Notes: a model not told the origin generated them from the sequence alone. A stretch of DNA of 16,049 bases from CAG-307 sp964524125 (GCA_964524125.1 CAZGBY010000040.1:1-16049); one strand, 5' to 3'; counted from the stretch's first letter, positions 1 through 7,833 are shown. A program made the numbers and translations.

Positions 1-24
1 GTTCGATTCTCTCCGCCCCTGCCA
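1..24 (+). tRNA. tRNA, 3' end only (isotype not determinable)
   Basis: The window opens inside a T arm: a TTCGATT loop, the 3' T-stem strand CTCTC, the 3' acceptor strand CGCCCCT, discriminator G and an encoded CCA. The missing 5' acceptor strand should therefore read roughly AGGGGCG. The anticodon is outside the window. A G discriminator fits Trp, Ser, Asp or Asn among others, and the acceptor resembles Firmicutes tRNA-Trp, but this cannot be settled here. A terminator follows directly, so this is the last gene of its transcript. Confidence 0.85.
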
Positions 25-41
25 TTAAATTAGATAGGTAA

Positions 42-86
42 GCCAAAATTCCCACTTTAAGCGGTGGGAGTTTTTTTCGTTTTGGC
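42..86 (+). terminator. Intrinsic terminator of the upstream tRNA, nested in a second inverted repeat
   Basis: TCCCAC (50-55) pairs with GTGGGA (64-69) around an 8-nt loop, followed by G and seven T (71-77). This is a normal rho-independent terminator. It is enclosed by a second perfect 7-bp repeat, GCCAAAA (42-48) and TTTTGGC (80-86), so a longer interrupted hairpin is possible. Confidence 0.8.
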
Positions 87-116
87 ATATTTAATCTTAT
101 TTTATAATATCTTTAT

Positions 117-146
117 TTACTATTTTTTATTATATTATGATATAAT
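117..146 (+). promoter_or_regulatory. Weak candidate promoter for the 465-residue protein
   Basis: A perfect -10 (TATAAT, 141-146) lies 20 bp before the start codon. The best -35 is TTACTA at 117-122 with an 18-bp spacer. In sequence this AT-rich, such matches arise easily by chance. The ribosome binding site AAGGAAG at 154-160 is convincing. Confidence 0.3.
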
Positions 147-166
147 TAATAAAAAGGAAGAGCTTT

Positions 167-1564
167 ATGAAGGAAATTTTGAAAACTATAAAAACTGTAA
201 CTAATAATATTTATTTAACAATAAAAAAAATAATGATTAAAATTTATTCTTTTATTATTAAAATATCTTGTTTTTTTAAGAGAATATTAAATCCTATTTT
301 GATTATATTTAAAATATTATTGATTGGAAGTTTGTCATTTATTAAGATTTTATTCACGACTATTATAGTAAAACCAGTATTATTTTTATATGATAAAATG
401 GTTAGACCTTTTGGATTATTTATTATATTTATTTCATTTCATATTTATAAATATTGTATTAGGTATATTATGTTATATTTATATAAATCAATCTGTAAAA
501 TTTTTCATTTACTTACAGTGATTTTAAAATATATTTATAAATATTTTTTAAGATATTTAATATTAACATTCAAATATATATTTAAGGGTTTATATTATTC
601 TATTAAATATGTAGTCAATAATTTATATTTTATTATAAAAGTAACAATTTTATGGTTTTATAAAGAAATTAAATGTATTTGTATTAAATTTTATAAAGTT
701 TGGGAATTATTATGTTTAAAAATATATAAACATATATTATTACCTATTTTTATGTTAATAAAGAAATTAGTTATTAAGATTAAACATATATTAAGTAAAG
801 TATTTAAAGTAATAATATTAGTTTTTAATAAGTTCTATTATATTGTTAAAAAAATCTATATTAAATTATTTAATATTATTAAAATAATAATTAAAAAGAT
901 ATGTAAGATTATAAAGATTGTTTCTGTTAAAATATATAAGTTTATATACAAATATATTTTTTATCCTTTGTATAAATTAATTTATATTATTTTTTATATT
1001 ATTGTAAAAGTAATATATAAAATTTCTTTATTTATATATAAGTATTTATTACATCCAATCTACAGTTTAATTAAAATTTTAGTTACATATATTATTAAAA
1101 TAATTAAATTTATATGTATTTATATTGCTAAATTATTTAAAATCATTTATAGATATTTTAAAATAGTAGTTATCAATATTTATAAATTTATTAAGTTTAT
1201 TTTACAAACTATTTTAGTAATAGTTGTATGTACTGTTTATAGTATATCAGTTTTAGCTTATATTTTAGTTGTATATCCTTTTAAGATATTATTAAGTGAA
1301 AATATAAACTCTATAAAACTATTTAAAACAAAATATAGTATTAATAAAATAATTTTTTTAAATCCATATTATATATTTTTATCTTTTAAGAACAAACATA
1401 TTAATAGAATAAATAAATTAAAAGAGGAAAAGTCTAATTTTATAATATTTTTTAATATTAAATTTATAATATCTATTATACCTATATATTTATATTCAAT
1501 AATATTATACCCTGTAAACATATTAATTATGTCAATTTATAATTTGAGATTCAAAAATAGATAA
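167..1564 (+). CDS. Unknown 465-residue, highly basic, Ile/Lys/Tyr-rich repetitive membrane-associated protein
   Basis: Function not recognised. A 465-codon frame in DNA this AT-rich, where TAA occurs often in the other frames, is very unlikely by chance. The start also has a good ribosome binding site (AAGGAAG, 6-nt spacing). The protein is almost entirely Ile, Lys, Tyr, Phe, Leu and Val and has only seven acidic residues: E3, D76, E167, E180, E378, E420 and E421. Imperfect Pro-centred repeats of the form IYK-hh-x-P-hh-x-LIK recur around Pro193, 267 and 297, with weaker copies near Pro43, 81, 371 and 449. Lys falls every three to five residues through much of 90-345, which suggests basic amphipathic helices rather than ordinary membrane spans. 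The clear uncharged spans are about 346-372 and 435-460. The base composition is even more AT-rich than that of its neighbours. It may coat or sit in the membrane, but this is inference from composition. The last 33 bp overlap the convergent gene. Confidence 0.75.
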   Translation: MKEILKTIKTVTNNIYLTIKKIMIKIYSFIIKISCFFKRILNPILIIFKILLIGSLSFIKILFTTIIVKPVLFLYDKMVRPFGLFIIFISFHIYKYCIRYIMLYLYKSICKIFHLLTVILKYIYKYFLRYLILTFKYIFKGLYYSIKYVVNNLYFIIKVTILWFYKEIKCICIKFYKVWELLCLKIYKHILLPIFMLIKKLVIKIKHILSKVFKVIILVFNKFYYIVKKIYIKLFNIIKIIIKKICKIIKIVSVKIYKFIYKYIFYPLYKLIYIIFYIIVKVIYKISLFIYKYLLHPIYSLIKILVTYIIKIIKFICIYIAKLFKIIYRYFKIVVINIYKFIKFILQTILVIVVCTVYSISVLAYILVVYPFKILLSENINSIKLFKTKYSINKIIFLNPYYIFLSFKNKHINRINKLKEEKSNFIIFFNIKFIISIIPIYLYSIILYPVNILIMSIYNLRFKNR

Positions 1565-2020
1565 CATATTTGATATAGTTAATACAAATAAAAAGTTTAA
1601 AGAAGATTTATCAGTGTTCAAATTTAAAGAATACTGGTATTTTTTTTGATATTTATGATTATAATAATCATTGATAGCTGTATTATCAATGATAATAGTT
1701 ATAACATAAGTAAGTATAATATCAAATACTATATTTTCGGTATCTAATATAATTTCATTATCTTTACTAGCAACTAAGTTATTTACATATGCAAAAGTAA
1801 TTACACTTAAAGGGATTAATGCTAACTTATCTAAATGATATGAAAATAAAGCGGCCATAATACCTGCAGATGCGGCGCCATAATAAAGTCCTATATCTGA
1901 AAGTATAATATCTGATGATATTATATTTTCTGTAGCTATTGTAAAAATAACATCTGCAAAGAATTGAGATATTAATCCAATACCTACACCATTTGCTAAT
2001 CTTTTTTCTAATGCTAACAT
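1532..2020 (-). CDS. Small multi-pass membrane protein of unknown function (162 aa)
   Basis: No family recognised. The start is supported by a GGTGG ribosome binding site about 5 nt upstream on the minus strand. Hydrophobic segments lie near residues 11-30, 45-62, 66-84, 97-112 and 142-156, so four or five membrane spans are likely, with a polar Tyr/Lys/Asn-rich stretch at 115-138. It lies 40 bp downstream of the marR-like gene on the same strand. A terminator hairpin separates them, so it is either expressed by read-through or from a weak local promoter (TATAAT on the minus strand at about 2034-2039, no good -35). Its 3' end overlaps the convergent 465-residue gene by 33 bp. Confidence 0.7.
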   Translation of the reverse strand: MLALEKRLANGVGIGLISQFFADVIFTIATENIISSDIILSDIGLYYGAASAGIMAALFSYHLDKLALIPLSVITFAYVNNLVASKDNEIILDTENIVFDIILTYVITIIIDNTAINDYYNHKYQKKYQYSLNLNTDKSSLNFLFVLTISNMLSIFESQIIN

Positions 2021-2042
2021 TAAACCACCATACTATTATATG

Positions 2043-2071
2043 AAAAAAATAGGATGTAATTTATCCTATTT
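2043..2071 (-). terminator. Intrinsic terminator after the marR-like gene
   Basis: Read on the minus strand, a perfect 9-bp stem (AAATAGGAT and ATCCTATTT) with a 7-nt loop is followed by a run of T. The marR stop codon overlaps the first arm and loop. It should end the marR transcript before the downstream membrane-protein gene. Confidence 0.75.
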
Positions 2072-2519
2072 GTCTCATAATATTTTGAATTTCTTTTAAA
2101 TGATAATATAACTTATCTAAAACGTCATTTTCAAGCTCTGAAAAGATTTTAATTCCTAAGGTGTGTAAACTTTTAAAAATATCTTTAAAATATTCCTCGC
2201 CAGTATTTGTAATATAAACCAAAACAACACGTTTATTAGTTTCATCTTTTTTGCGCATAACAAAATTATATCCTTCAAGATCATCAACAATTCTTGTGGC
2301 TTGTTGATTTGAAACACCTAAAGAAGAAGCTAAATTTGACATAGATATTCCATCCTTAGAAGAATGTATAATATTTAAGCACATTTGTTGATTGCTTCGT
2401 AGTTTTATTTTATCTTTCAAGGTAGTAGCTATTCTATTTTTACCGATGTATTTTTGAAAATCAGGTTTTAATTGTAATAGAATATCTAACATTTCATTTA
2501 TTTTTTCGTTTTTATTCAT
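2061..2519 (-). CDS. MarR-family winged-helix transcriptional regulator (152 aa)
   Basis: Cytoplasmic DNA-binding regulator, probably a dimer that represses the divergent ABC exporter genes in response to a drug-like ligand. An N-terminal dimerisation helix is followed by a winged helix: the helix-turn-helix covers about residues 58-82 (LASSLGVSNQQATRIVDDL) and the wing is about 88-103, with the usual Asp/Arg-rich turn (KKDETNKR). C-terminal helices at about 107-150 complete the dimer interface. Start chosen at ATG 2519, 7 nt after GGTGAG. An upstream TTG in frame (2531) overlaps that ribosome binding site and is less likely. MarR regulators next to heterodimeric ABC exporters are a well-known arrangement. 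The ligand is unknown. Confidence 0.9.
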   Translation of the reverse strand: MNKNEKINEMLDILLQLKPDFQKYIGKNRIATTLKDKIKLRSNQQMCLNIIHSSKDGISMSNLASSLGVSNQQATRIVDDLEGYNFVMRKKDETNKRVVLVYITNTGEEYFKDIFKSLHTLGIKIFSELENDVLDKLYYHLKEIQNIMRQIG

Positions 2520-2540
2520 AATTCTCACCAACTATTTAAC

Positions 2541-2569
2541 ATTTTATAGTAAATAAATGAGATTGTCAA
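2541..2569 (-). promoter_or_regulatory. Promoter of the marR-like gene
   Basis: On the minus strand, a perfect -35 TTGACA (2564-2569) and a -10 TAAAAT (2541-2546) are separated by 17 bp. The start codon follows about 22 bp after the -10. Confidence 0.7.
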
Positions 2570-2573
2570 TAAA

Positions 2574-2591
2574 ATTTCACAAATGTGAAAT
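2574..2591. promoter_or_regulatory. Inverted repeat, likely MarR operator
   Basis: ATTTCAC, four bases, GTGAAAT: perfect 7-bp arms. The site lies 4 bp upstream of the marR -35 and 7 bp upstream of the exporter -35, where one bound dimer could affect both promoters. Size and placement fit a MarR operator. Binding is inferred. Confidence 0.6.
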
Positions 2592-2598
2592 ATTTTTC

Positions 2599-2626
2599 TT
2601 GAATTTTATTAAAACAATGCTATAAT
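2599..2626 (+). promoter_or_regulatory. Promoter of the ABC exporter operon
   Basis: -35 TTGAAT (2599-2604), 16-bp spacer, perfect -10 TATAAT (2621-2626). It is divergent from the marR promoter, with the inverted repeat in between. Confidence 0.65.
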
Positions 2627-2657
2627 ACATTTATAAAAAAAGAAAGGTATGATAATA

Positions 2658-4391
2658 ATGATTAGATTATTAAAAAAATTTAGACCTATTGATTGGTTTA
2701 TGGCTTTAATAGTTGTAGGGTTTGTAATTGGTCAAGTATATTTTGATTTAAAACTACCTGAATATACATCAAAAATTATTTCATTGATGATAGATCCTAC
2801 TAAAACGTCATCAGATATATGGTCAACAGGTATTAAAATGTTATTAATATGTTTAGCAAATATTAGTTGTACTATTATGCTAGGATTATTTGCAACATTA
2901 ATTGCAACAAATTTTGCAAAAAGATTACGTCTTGAAGTTTTTACTAAGGTTGAATCATTTTCTCTTGAAGAAATGTCAGAATTTGAAACTGCATCATTAA
3001 TCACAAGAACTACAAATGATATTCAACAAGTTCAAATGGGCTATGGGATGTCACTTAGAATGATTATAGCTGCACCTGTTACAGCTGTTTGGGCAATAAT
3101 TAAAATTAAAAATACATCTCTTACATTGAGCTTATCTGTAGGTGCAGCGATAGTTTCACTGATATTATTGATGATTGTTGTGTTTGTAGTAGTTATGCCA
3201 AGATTTAAGAAGGTTCAAAAGCTTACAGATGATTTAAATAATGTAACTCGTGAAAATTTAACTGGTCTACGTGTTATTAGAGCATATGATGCAGAAACTT
3301 ATCAGGAAGAAAAATTTACAAAGGCTAATCTAGCTTTAACTCATAATAATTTGGTTGCAAATCGTATTATGGGAATTATGATGCCTGCAATGAGTATGGT
3401 CATGTCAGGTATCAGTTTAATTGTATATTGGGTAGGTTCTTATCAAATCGAAAATGCAGGACTTGATTATGCATCACTTCAATCATTTTCAAGCTATTCA
3501 ATGCAAGTACTAATGAGTTTTATGATGGTAGCGATGTTGTTAATTATGATACCACGTGCATCTGTTGCGGCTGGAAGAATACTTGAAGTATTAGATACTA
3601 AAAACAAAATAGTAGATCCGAAAGATTTTAAAGAAATTAAAGGGCCTGCAAGTTTAGAGTTTAAAAATGTATCATTTTCATATCCTAATGGAGAACATTC
3701 TGTAATTTCTGATATTAACTTTAAAGTATCATCTGGTGAAACTCTGGCAATTATAGGCGCAACTGGTGCTGGTAAAACGACAATTATGAATATGATACCT
3801 AGATTTTATGATGCAAGTATAGGTGAAGTGCTTGTAAATGGTGAAAATGTAAAAGATTATAAAAAATCTGATTTAAGAGATATTATTGGTTACGTACCAC
3901 AAAAAAGATTTTTATTTGCTGGTACTATTAAAAGTAATATAGGTTATGGTACTTGCAATTTGTCTGAAGAAGATTTAAAAAAAGCTGCTCACATTTCAAT
4001 GGCTGATGAGTTTGTTGAAAAAATGCCAGAACAATATGATTCACATATAGCTCAGGGTGGAAAGAATGTATCTGGTGGACAAATGCAAAGAATATGTATT
4101 GCAAGAGCTATTGCTAAACAACCACTAATTTATTTATTTGATGATTCTTTTTCAGCACTTGATTATAAAACTGATAAGGAAGTTAGAAGAAGAATTAAAG
4201 AATCTACTAAAGATTGTGTTAGTGTAATTGTAGCTCAAAGAATTGGTACGATTATGGATGCGGATAAAATAGTTGTACTTGATGATGGTAAAATTGTAGG
4301 TTTTGGTACACATAATGAGCTACTTCAAAATTGTCAAGTTTATAAAGAAATTGCGTTGTCACAATTAAGTGAGGAGGAATTAGGAATATGA
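2658..4391 (+). CDS. ABC exporter half-transporter, degenerate-site subunit (577 aa)
   Basis: One half of a heterodimeric multidrug-type ABC exporter in the cytoplasmic membrane: an N-terminal membrane domain (about residues 1-300, six spans expected) fused to an ATPase domain. Walker A is GATGAGKT with K373, the signature is VSGGQ (471-475) and Walker B ends in D495. The catalytic Glu position is Asp (D496) and the H-loop His is Gln (Q527). These changes are typical of the non-hydrolysing subunit in pairs such as BmrC/BmrD or TM287/TM288. Start chosen at ATG 2658, 10 nt after AGAAAGG. The in-frame ATG at 2649 almost touches that site. The stop overlaps the next start by 4 bp (ATGA), so the two are translationally coupled. 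The substrate cannot be told from sequence. Confidence 0.93.
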   Translation: MIRLLKKFRPIDWFMALIVVGFVIGQVYFDLKLPEYTSKIISLMIDPTKTSSDIWSTGIKMLLICLANISCTIMLGLFATLIATNFAKRLRLEVFTKVESFSLEEMSEFETASLITRTTNDIQQVQMGYGMSLRMIIAAPVTAVWAIIKIKNTSLTLSLSVGAAIVSLILLMIVVFVVVMPRFKKVQKLTDDLNNVTRENLTGLRVIRAYDAETYQEEKFTKANLALTHNNLVANRIMGIMMPAMSMVMSGISLIVYWVGSYQIENAGLDYASLQSFSSYSMQVLMSFMMVAMLLIMIPRASVAAGRILEVLDTKNKIVDPKDFKEIKGPASLEFKNVSFSYPNGEHSVISDINFKVSSGETLAIIGATGAGKTTIMNMIPRFYDASIGEVLVNGENVKDYKKSDLRDIIGYVPQKRFLFAGTIKSNIGYGTCNLSEEDLKKAAHISMADEFVEKMPEQYDSHIAQGGKNVSGGQMQRICIARAIAKQPLIYLFDDSFSALDYKTDKEVRRRIKESTKDCVSVIVAQRIGTIMDADKIVVLDDGKIVGFGTHNELLQNCQVYKEIALSQLSEEELGI

Positions 4392-6220
4392 GACCTGGAA
4401 TGAAACAAGTCAAAGCTAAAGATTTCAAAAAGAGTATGAAAAATTTAATTGGTTTCATACGTCCTTATATAGTTCCTATTTTAATTGCTATATTATTTAC
4501 TATTATAGCTTGTATATTATCTATAATCGCTCCTACAAAATTATCAGACATTTCTACAAGTGCTTCTAAAATCTATTTTAATAAAAATAATTTAATTTAT
4601 AATGGTTATTATTTATCAGATGGATCTAAATTTGTTGAAACGGAAGAATTATTTAATACTATTAAAACTACTGGGATAGTACTTGTAGTATTTTATCTAA
4701 CAAGCTTCTTACTTAATTATTTACAAGCGTTTATCCTAGCTGGAGTAAATCAATCTGTAACTAAAAAGTTTAGAGACGAAATATCTAAGAAAATTAATAA
4801 AATACCACTTTCGTATTTTGATCATACAAGTTATGGAGATATATTATCTCGTGTTACAAACGATGTTGATACTATTGGTCAATCATTAAATCAATCTATC
4901 ACATCTATTATTTCTTCAATTACAATGCTTATTGGTGTAATTATTGCAATGATGCTTTCTTGTTGGCAACTTGGTTTAACTACAATAGCTACCGTTCCTG
5001 TATCTATGATAATTATTATGGTTATAGCTGGAGTGAGTCAAAAATTCTTTAGGAATCAACAAATTTATCTTGGTAAATTAAATGGTACAATTGAAGAAAC
5101 GTATTCAGGCGCTATTGTTGTAAAAGCTTTTAATGGTGAAGATAAAGCCATAAAAGAATTTGAAGAATCAAACCAACAAATCTATAAAAGCGCATGGAAG
5201 AGTAATGTACTGACAAGTTTAATGATGCCAATCACAAGTTTTGTTAATAATATTGGTTATGTATTTATTTGCGTTATTGGAGGTTCTTTATATAAAAAAG
5301 GTACAATTGAACTTGGTACTATAACAGCGTTTATTGTATATTTAAATTTGTTTAAATCTCCTATTCAACAAATTTCTCAAGCTATGTCTTATTTACAACA
5401 AATGGCAGCTTCATCAGAACGTGTATTTGAATTCTTAGAAGTTGAAGAACAAGAAGATGAATCTAATAAAACCGCTACTATTTCAGATATTAAAGGTGAA
5501 GTTATATTTGAAAATGTTGATTTTTCATATTATCCTGATAAACCTATTATTAAAAATTTTAGCGCATATGTTAAACCTGGTTATAAAGTCGCAATTGTTG
5601 GACCAACTGGTGCTGGTAAAACTACTATAGTAAATTTACTTATGCGTTTTTACGAAATCAATAGTGGTAATATATTAATAGATGGTGTTAATACTTATGA
5701 TATTAAACGTGAAGATGTTAGAGGATTGTTTTCAATGGTATTACAAGACACTTGGGTATTTAATGGAACTATTAGAGAAAACATTGTTTATGATAAAAAA
5801 GGTGTTAAAGAAGAAGACTTAATTAAAGCCTGTAAGGCTGCAAATCTATGGCATTTTATAGAAGCACAACCTCATGGACTTGATACAGTACTTTCAGAAT
5901 CAACATCTTTATCGGAAGGTCAAAGACAACTTTTAACAATTGCTCGTGCAATGGTTCAAAATAGTCCTATGTTAATTCTTGATGAGGCTACATCTAATGT
6001 AGATACTAGAACAGAAATTCTAATTCAAGAAGCTATGGATAGACTTACACATGGAAGAACATCATTTGTAATTGCACATAGATTATCTACTATAAAAAAT
6101 GCGGATTTGATATTAGTACTTAAAGATGGGAATATTATTGAACAAGGGAATCATGAATCTTTACTAGAGCTTGATGGATTCTATGCAAAACTTTATAATT
6201 CTCAATTTGAAGAGGTATAA
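4388..6220 (+). CDS. ABC exporter half-transporter, catalytic subunit (610 aa)
   Basis: Partner of the preceding subunit. The membrane domain covers about residues 1-340, including a polar insert near 55-85 between the first two spans, likely an external loop. The ATPase domain has Walker A GPTGAGKT (K411), Walker B ILD532 with catalytic E533, and H-loop H564, all intact. Its signature is LSEGQ (508-512) instead of LSGGQ. In a head-to-tail dimer this altered signature faces the Walker motifs of the first subunit, so both defects fall in the same ATP site and the other site stays canonical. Ribosome binding site GAGGAGGA lies about 8 nt before ATG 4388. The role is drug, lipid or peptide export under MarR control; the cargo is unknown. 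Confidence 0.93.
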   Translation: MRPGMKQVKAKDFKKSMKNLIGFIRPYIVPILIAILFTIIACILSIIAPTKLSDISTSASKIYFNKNNLIYNGYYLSDGSKFVETEELFNTIKTTGIVLVVFYLTSFLLNYLQAFILAGVNQSVTKKFRDEISKKINKIPLSYFDHTSYGDILSRVTNDVDTIGQSLNQSITSIISSITMLIGVIIAMMLSCWQLGLTTIATVPVSMIIIMVIAGVSQKFFRNQQIYLGKLNGTIEETYSGAIVVKAFNGEDKAIKEFEESNQQIYKSAWKSNVLTSLMMPITSFVNNIGYVFICVIGGSLYKKGTIELGTITAFIVYLNLFKSPIQQISQAMSYLQQMAASSERVFEFLEVEEQEDESNKTATISDIKGEVIFENVDFSYYPDKPIIKNFSAYVKPGYKVAIVGPTGAGKTTIVNLLMRFYEINSGNILIDGVNTYDIKREDVRGLFSMVLQDTWVFNGTIRENIVYDKKGVKEEDLIKACKAANLWHFIEAQPHGLDTVLSESTSLSEGQRQLLTIARAMVQNSPMLILDEATSNVDTRTEILIQEAMDRLTHGRTSFVIAHRLSTIKNADLILVLKDGNIIEQGNHESLLELDGFYAKLYNSQFEEV

Positions 6221-6232
6221 AAATAAAAAAAG

Positions 6233-6261
6233 CTTTTCCTAAAATTTAGGGAAAGTCTTTT
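6233..6261 (+). terminator. Intrinsic terminator of the ABC exporter operon
   Basis: CTTTTCCTA pairs with TAGGGAAAG (one G-T pair) around a short AT loop, followed by a T-rich run. It starts 13 bp after the second exporter gene. Confidence 0.65.
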
Positions 6262-6268
6262 AATTCGT

Positions 6269-6295
6269 AAAAAAAATCATTGAAAAATCAATGAT
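6269..6295 (-). terminator. Intrinsic terminator of tRNA-Ser
   Basis: Read on the minus strand, ATCATTGA, a four-T loop and TCAATGAT form a perfect 8-bp stem, followed by seven or more T. It lies 7 bp beyond the tRNA 3' end. Confidence 0.8.
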
Positions 6296-6302
6296 AAATA
6301 AA

Positions 6303-6393
6303 TGGCGGAGCAACAGGGATTTGAACCCTGGCGCCAGTTTCCCAGCCTACGCCCTTAGCAGGGGCGCCTCTTCAACCACTTGAGTATTGCTCC
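6303..6393 (-). tRNA. tRNA-Ser (GCU anticodon)
   Basis: On the minus strand the acceptor GGAGCAA pairs with TTGCTCC, with discriminator G and an encoded CCA. Anticodon GCT is at 6357-6359, in a loop closed by CCC/GGG. A long variable arm (stem GCTGG with an AAA-containing loop) marks a class II tRNA such as Ser. The T loop is TTCAAAT. It reads AGU/AGC codons. It has its own promoter and terminator and is antisense to its neighbours. Confidence 0.97.
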
Positions 6394-6411
6394 AAATATA
6401 ACTGCTTTTTT

Positions 6412-6440
6412 ATTATACATTAATAATATTTGCTTGTCAA
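6412..6440 (-). promoter_or_regulatory. Promoter of tRNA-Ser
   Basis: On the minus strand, a perfect -35 TTGACA (6435-6440) and a perfect -10 TATAAT (6412-6417) with a 17-bp spacer. It is a consensus vegetative promoter, as expected for a stable RNA. Confidence 0.85.
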
Positions 6441-6460
6441 ACTTTTTTTGTTAAAATCAC

Positions 6461-6489
6461 TTTTAAATTTATCTTTATAGTGCTAAAAT
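6461..6489 (+). promoter_or_regulatory. Candidate extended -10 promoter of the aminotransferase gene
   Basis: TGCTAAAAT (6481-6489) is an extended -10. The -35 position (TTTTAA, 6461-6466) is poor, which extended -10 promoters tolerate. The start codon lies 24 bp further on. Confidence 0.4.
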
Positions 6490-6513
6490 AGAACTTAGAA
6501 AGTTGGTGTTTGT

Positions 6514-7740
6514 ATGAGTATACTTGCAAATTATGCTAAAACTAAACAAAGTAAGGGGAACGCACTTGAAATTGGCAAAGAAGCTCGTGAAGCTAAGGCT
6601 AAAGACAGTAATGTTATTGATTCTACAATTGGTATGTTATTTGATGAAGAGGGGAATTTTTTTACTTTTGATGTTGTAAATAAAGTATCAGATGAACTTA
6701 CGTCTAAAGAAAAATATTCATATGGTTCATCTGTGGGTGATCCAAAGTTTCATGAGGCATTATATAAATGGATATTTCAAGAAGAACTTGACTATATTAA
6801 ACAAAATATGTATTTAGGGTGTATTTCAACACCAGGTGGAAGTGGAGCTATTTGTAATACTTTTAGTAATTATTTGGATGTAGGAAATAAAGTGTTACTA
6901 CCAAGTTTAATGTGGACAAATTATATTCAAATGGCAAATGAACAAATGTTATCGTACGATACATATGAATTATTTGATAAAGAGGGGAATTTTAATTTAA
7001 AAGATTTTGAAAATAAAATTCATCTGCTAAAACAATCTCAAGATAGAGTTGTAGTAGTTATAAATGATCCTTGCCAAAATCCTACGGGCTATTCTATGAA
7101 ATATTCTGAATGGATTGGTGTTGTAGATATTATAAATGATGCGTCTAGAGATGGAACCCCTATTATATTGCTTTATGATATGGCATATATTGATTATGAT
7201 AAACGTGGGTTTGAAACTTCTAGAAGAAATATAAAGTTGTTTTCTAATTTTAATTCAAATGTATTATGTATTTTAGCATTTTCTGGCTCTAAAACCTTAG
7301 GTCTTTATGGTTTAAGAGTTGGTGCTCAAATAGCTATTTCAAAATCAAAAGAAGAAATAGATGATTTTAAACAAGCTAATGATTTTAGTGCAAGAGGAAT
7401 GTGGAGTGGTACTTCAACACTTGGTCAAGCTATTATTTCTCGTGTTTTAAATGAATATGAAGAAGAATTTAAGGAAGAACTTAAATATGCAAGAAACTTA
7501 TTGATTGAAAGAGCTAATCTATTTATTGATGAAGCTTTAAAACGCGGATTAAAACATTATCCATATGATTGTGGTTTTTTTGTAACGGTTCCTTGCGATA
7601 ATCCTAAAGAAGTATTTAATAAGCTAAAAGAAAAAGGATTATATGTTTTACCACTTGATATAGGTATTCGTGTAACTTTATCATCTATTACAAAAGAAGA
7701 AATTAAAAGAACGGTAACTATATTAACAGATACTATATAA
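6514..7740 (+). CDS. Aspartate/aromatic-type PLP-dependent aminotransferase (408 aa)
   Basis: Fold-type I aminotransferase, cytoplasmic, moving an amino group between an amino acid (probably Asp or an aromatic acid) and 2-oxoglutarate. Visible landmarks are NPTG (N189-G192), the PLP-ring Asp and Tyr in YDMAY (D222, Y225), the Schiff-base Lys in SGSKTLGLYGLRVGA (K260) and the substrate carboxylate Arg in GIRVTL (R386). The SxSK...GLYGxRVG block is that of the AspC/TyrB (subgroup Ialpha) enzymes rather than the more common Bacillus-type aspartate aminotransferases. Length is normal for the family. The start has a modest GGTG ribosome binding site. It appears to be a single-gene transcript, although the next terminator-like hairpin lies 144 bp downstream and close to fhs. 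Exact substrate preference is uncertain. Confidence 0.88.
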   Translation: MSILANYAKTKQSKGNALEIGKEAREAKAKDSNVIDSTIGMLFDEEGNFFTFDVVNKVSDELTSKEKYSYGSSVGDPKFHEALYKWIFQEELDYIKQNMYLGCISTPGGSGAICNTFSNYLDVGNKVLLPSLMWTNYIQMANEQMLSYDTYELFDKEGNFNLKDFENKIHLLKQSQDRVVVVINDPCQNPTGYSMKYSEWIGVVDIINDASRDGTPIILLYDMAYIDYDKRGFETSRRNIKLFSNFNSNVLCILAFSGSKTLGLYGLRVGAQIAISKSKEEIDDFKQANDFSARGMWSGTSTLGQAIISRVLNEYEEEFKEELKYARNLLIERANLFIDEALKRGLKHYPYDCGFFVTVPCDNPKEVFNKLKEKGLYVLPLDIGIRVTLSSITKEEIKRTVTILTDTI

Positions 7741-7785
7741 TAATGTGAAATCTAAGTGAAATCGTATAAAATAAATTTATAAATA

Positions 7786-7814
7786 TTGTTTTATAAAATT
7801 TAATATGATATTAT
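7786..7814 (+). promoter_or_regulatory. Candidate promoter of fhs
   Basis: -35 TTGTTT (7786-7791), 17-bp spacer, -10 TATTAT (7809-7814). If real, the transcript starts near 7821 and carries a leader of about 110 nt that contains the hairpin at 7884-7917. Confidence 0.4.
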
Positions 7815-7833
7815 TTTAATATATTCAAAAAGG

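Noticed and set aside
1..1564. Integration of a mobile element at the tRNA 3' end
   Set aside because: The odd AT-rich gene follows a tRNA, a common attachment site, but there is no integrase, no direct repeat of the tRNA end and no other mobile-element gene in the window.
2574..2591. Possible ParB-binding parS site
   Set aside because: parS has a CACGTG centre in a 16-bp palindrome (TGTTTCACGTGAAACA type). Here the arms are separated by AAAT, and the position between divergent promoters fits a MarR operator better.
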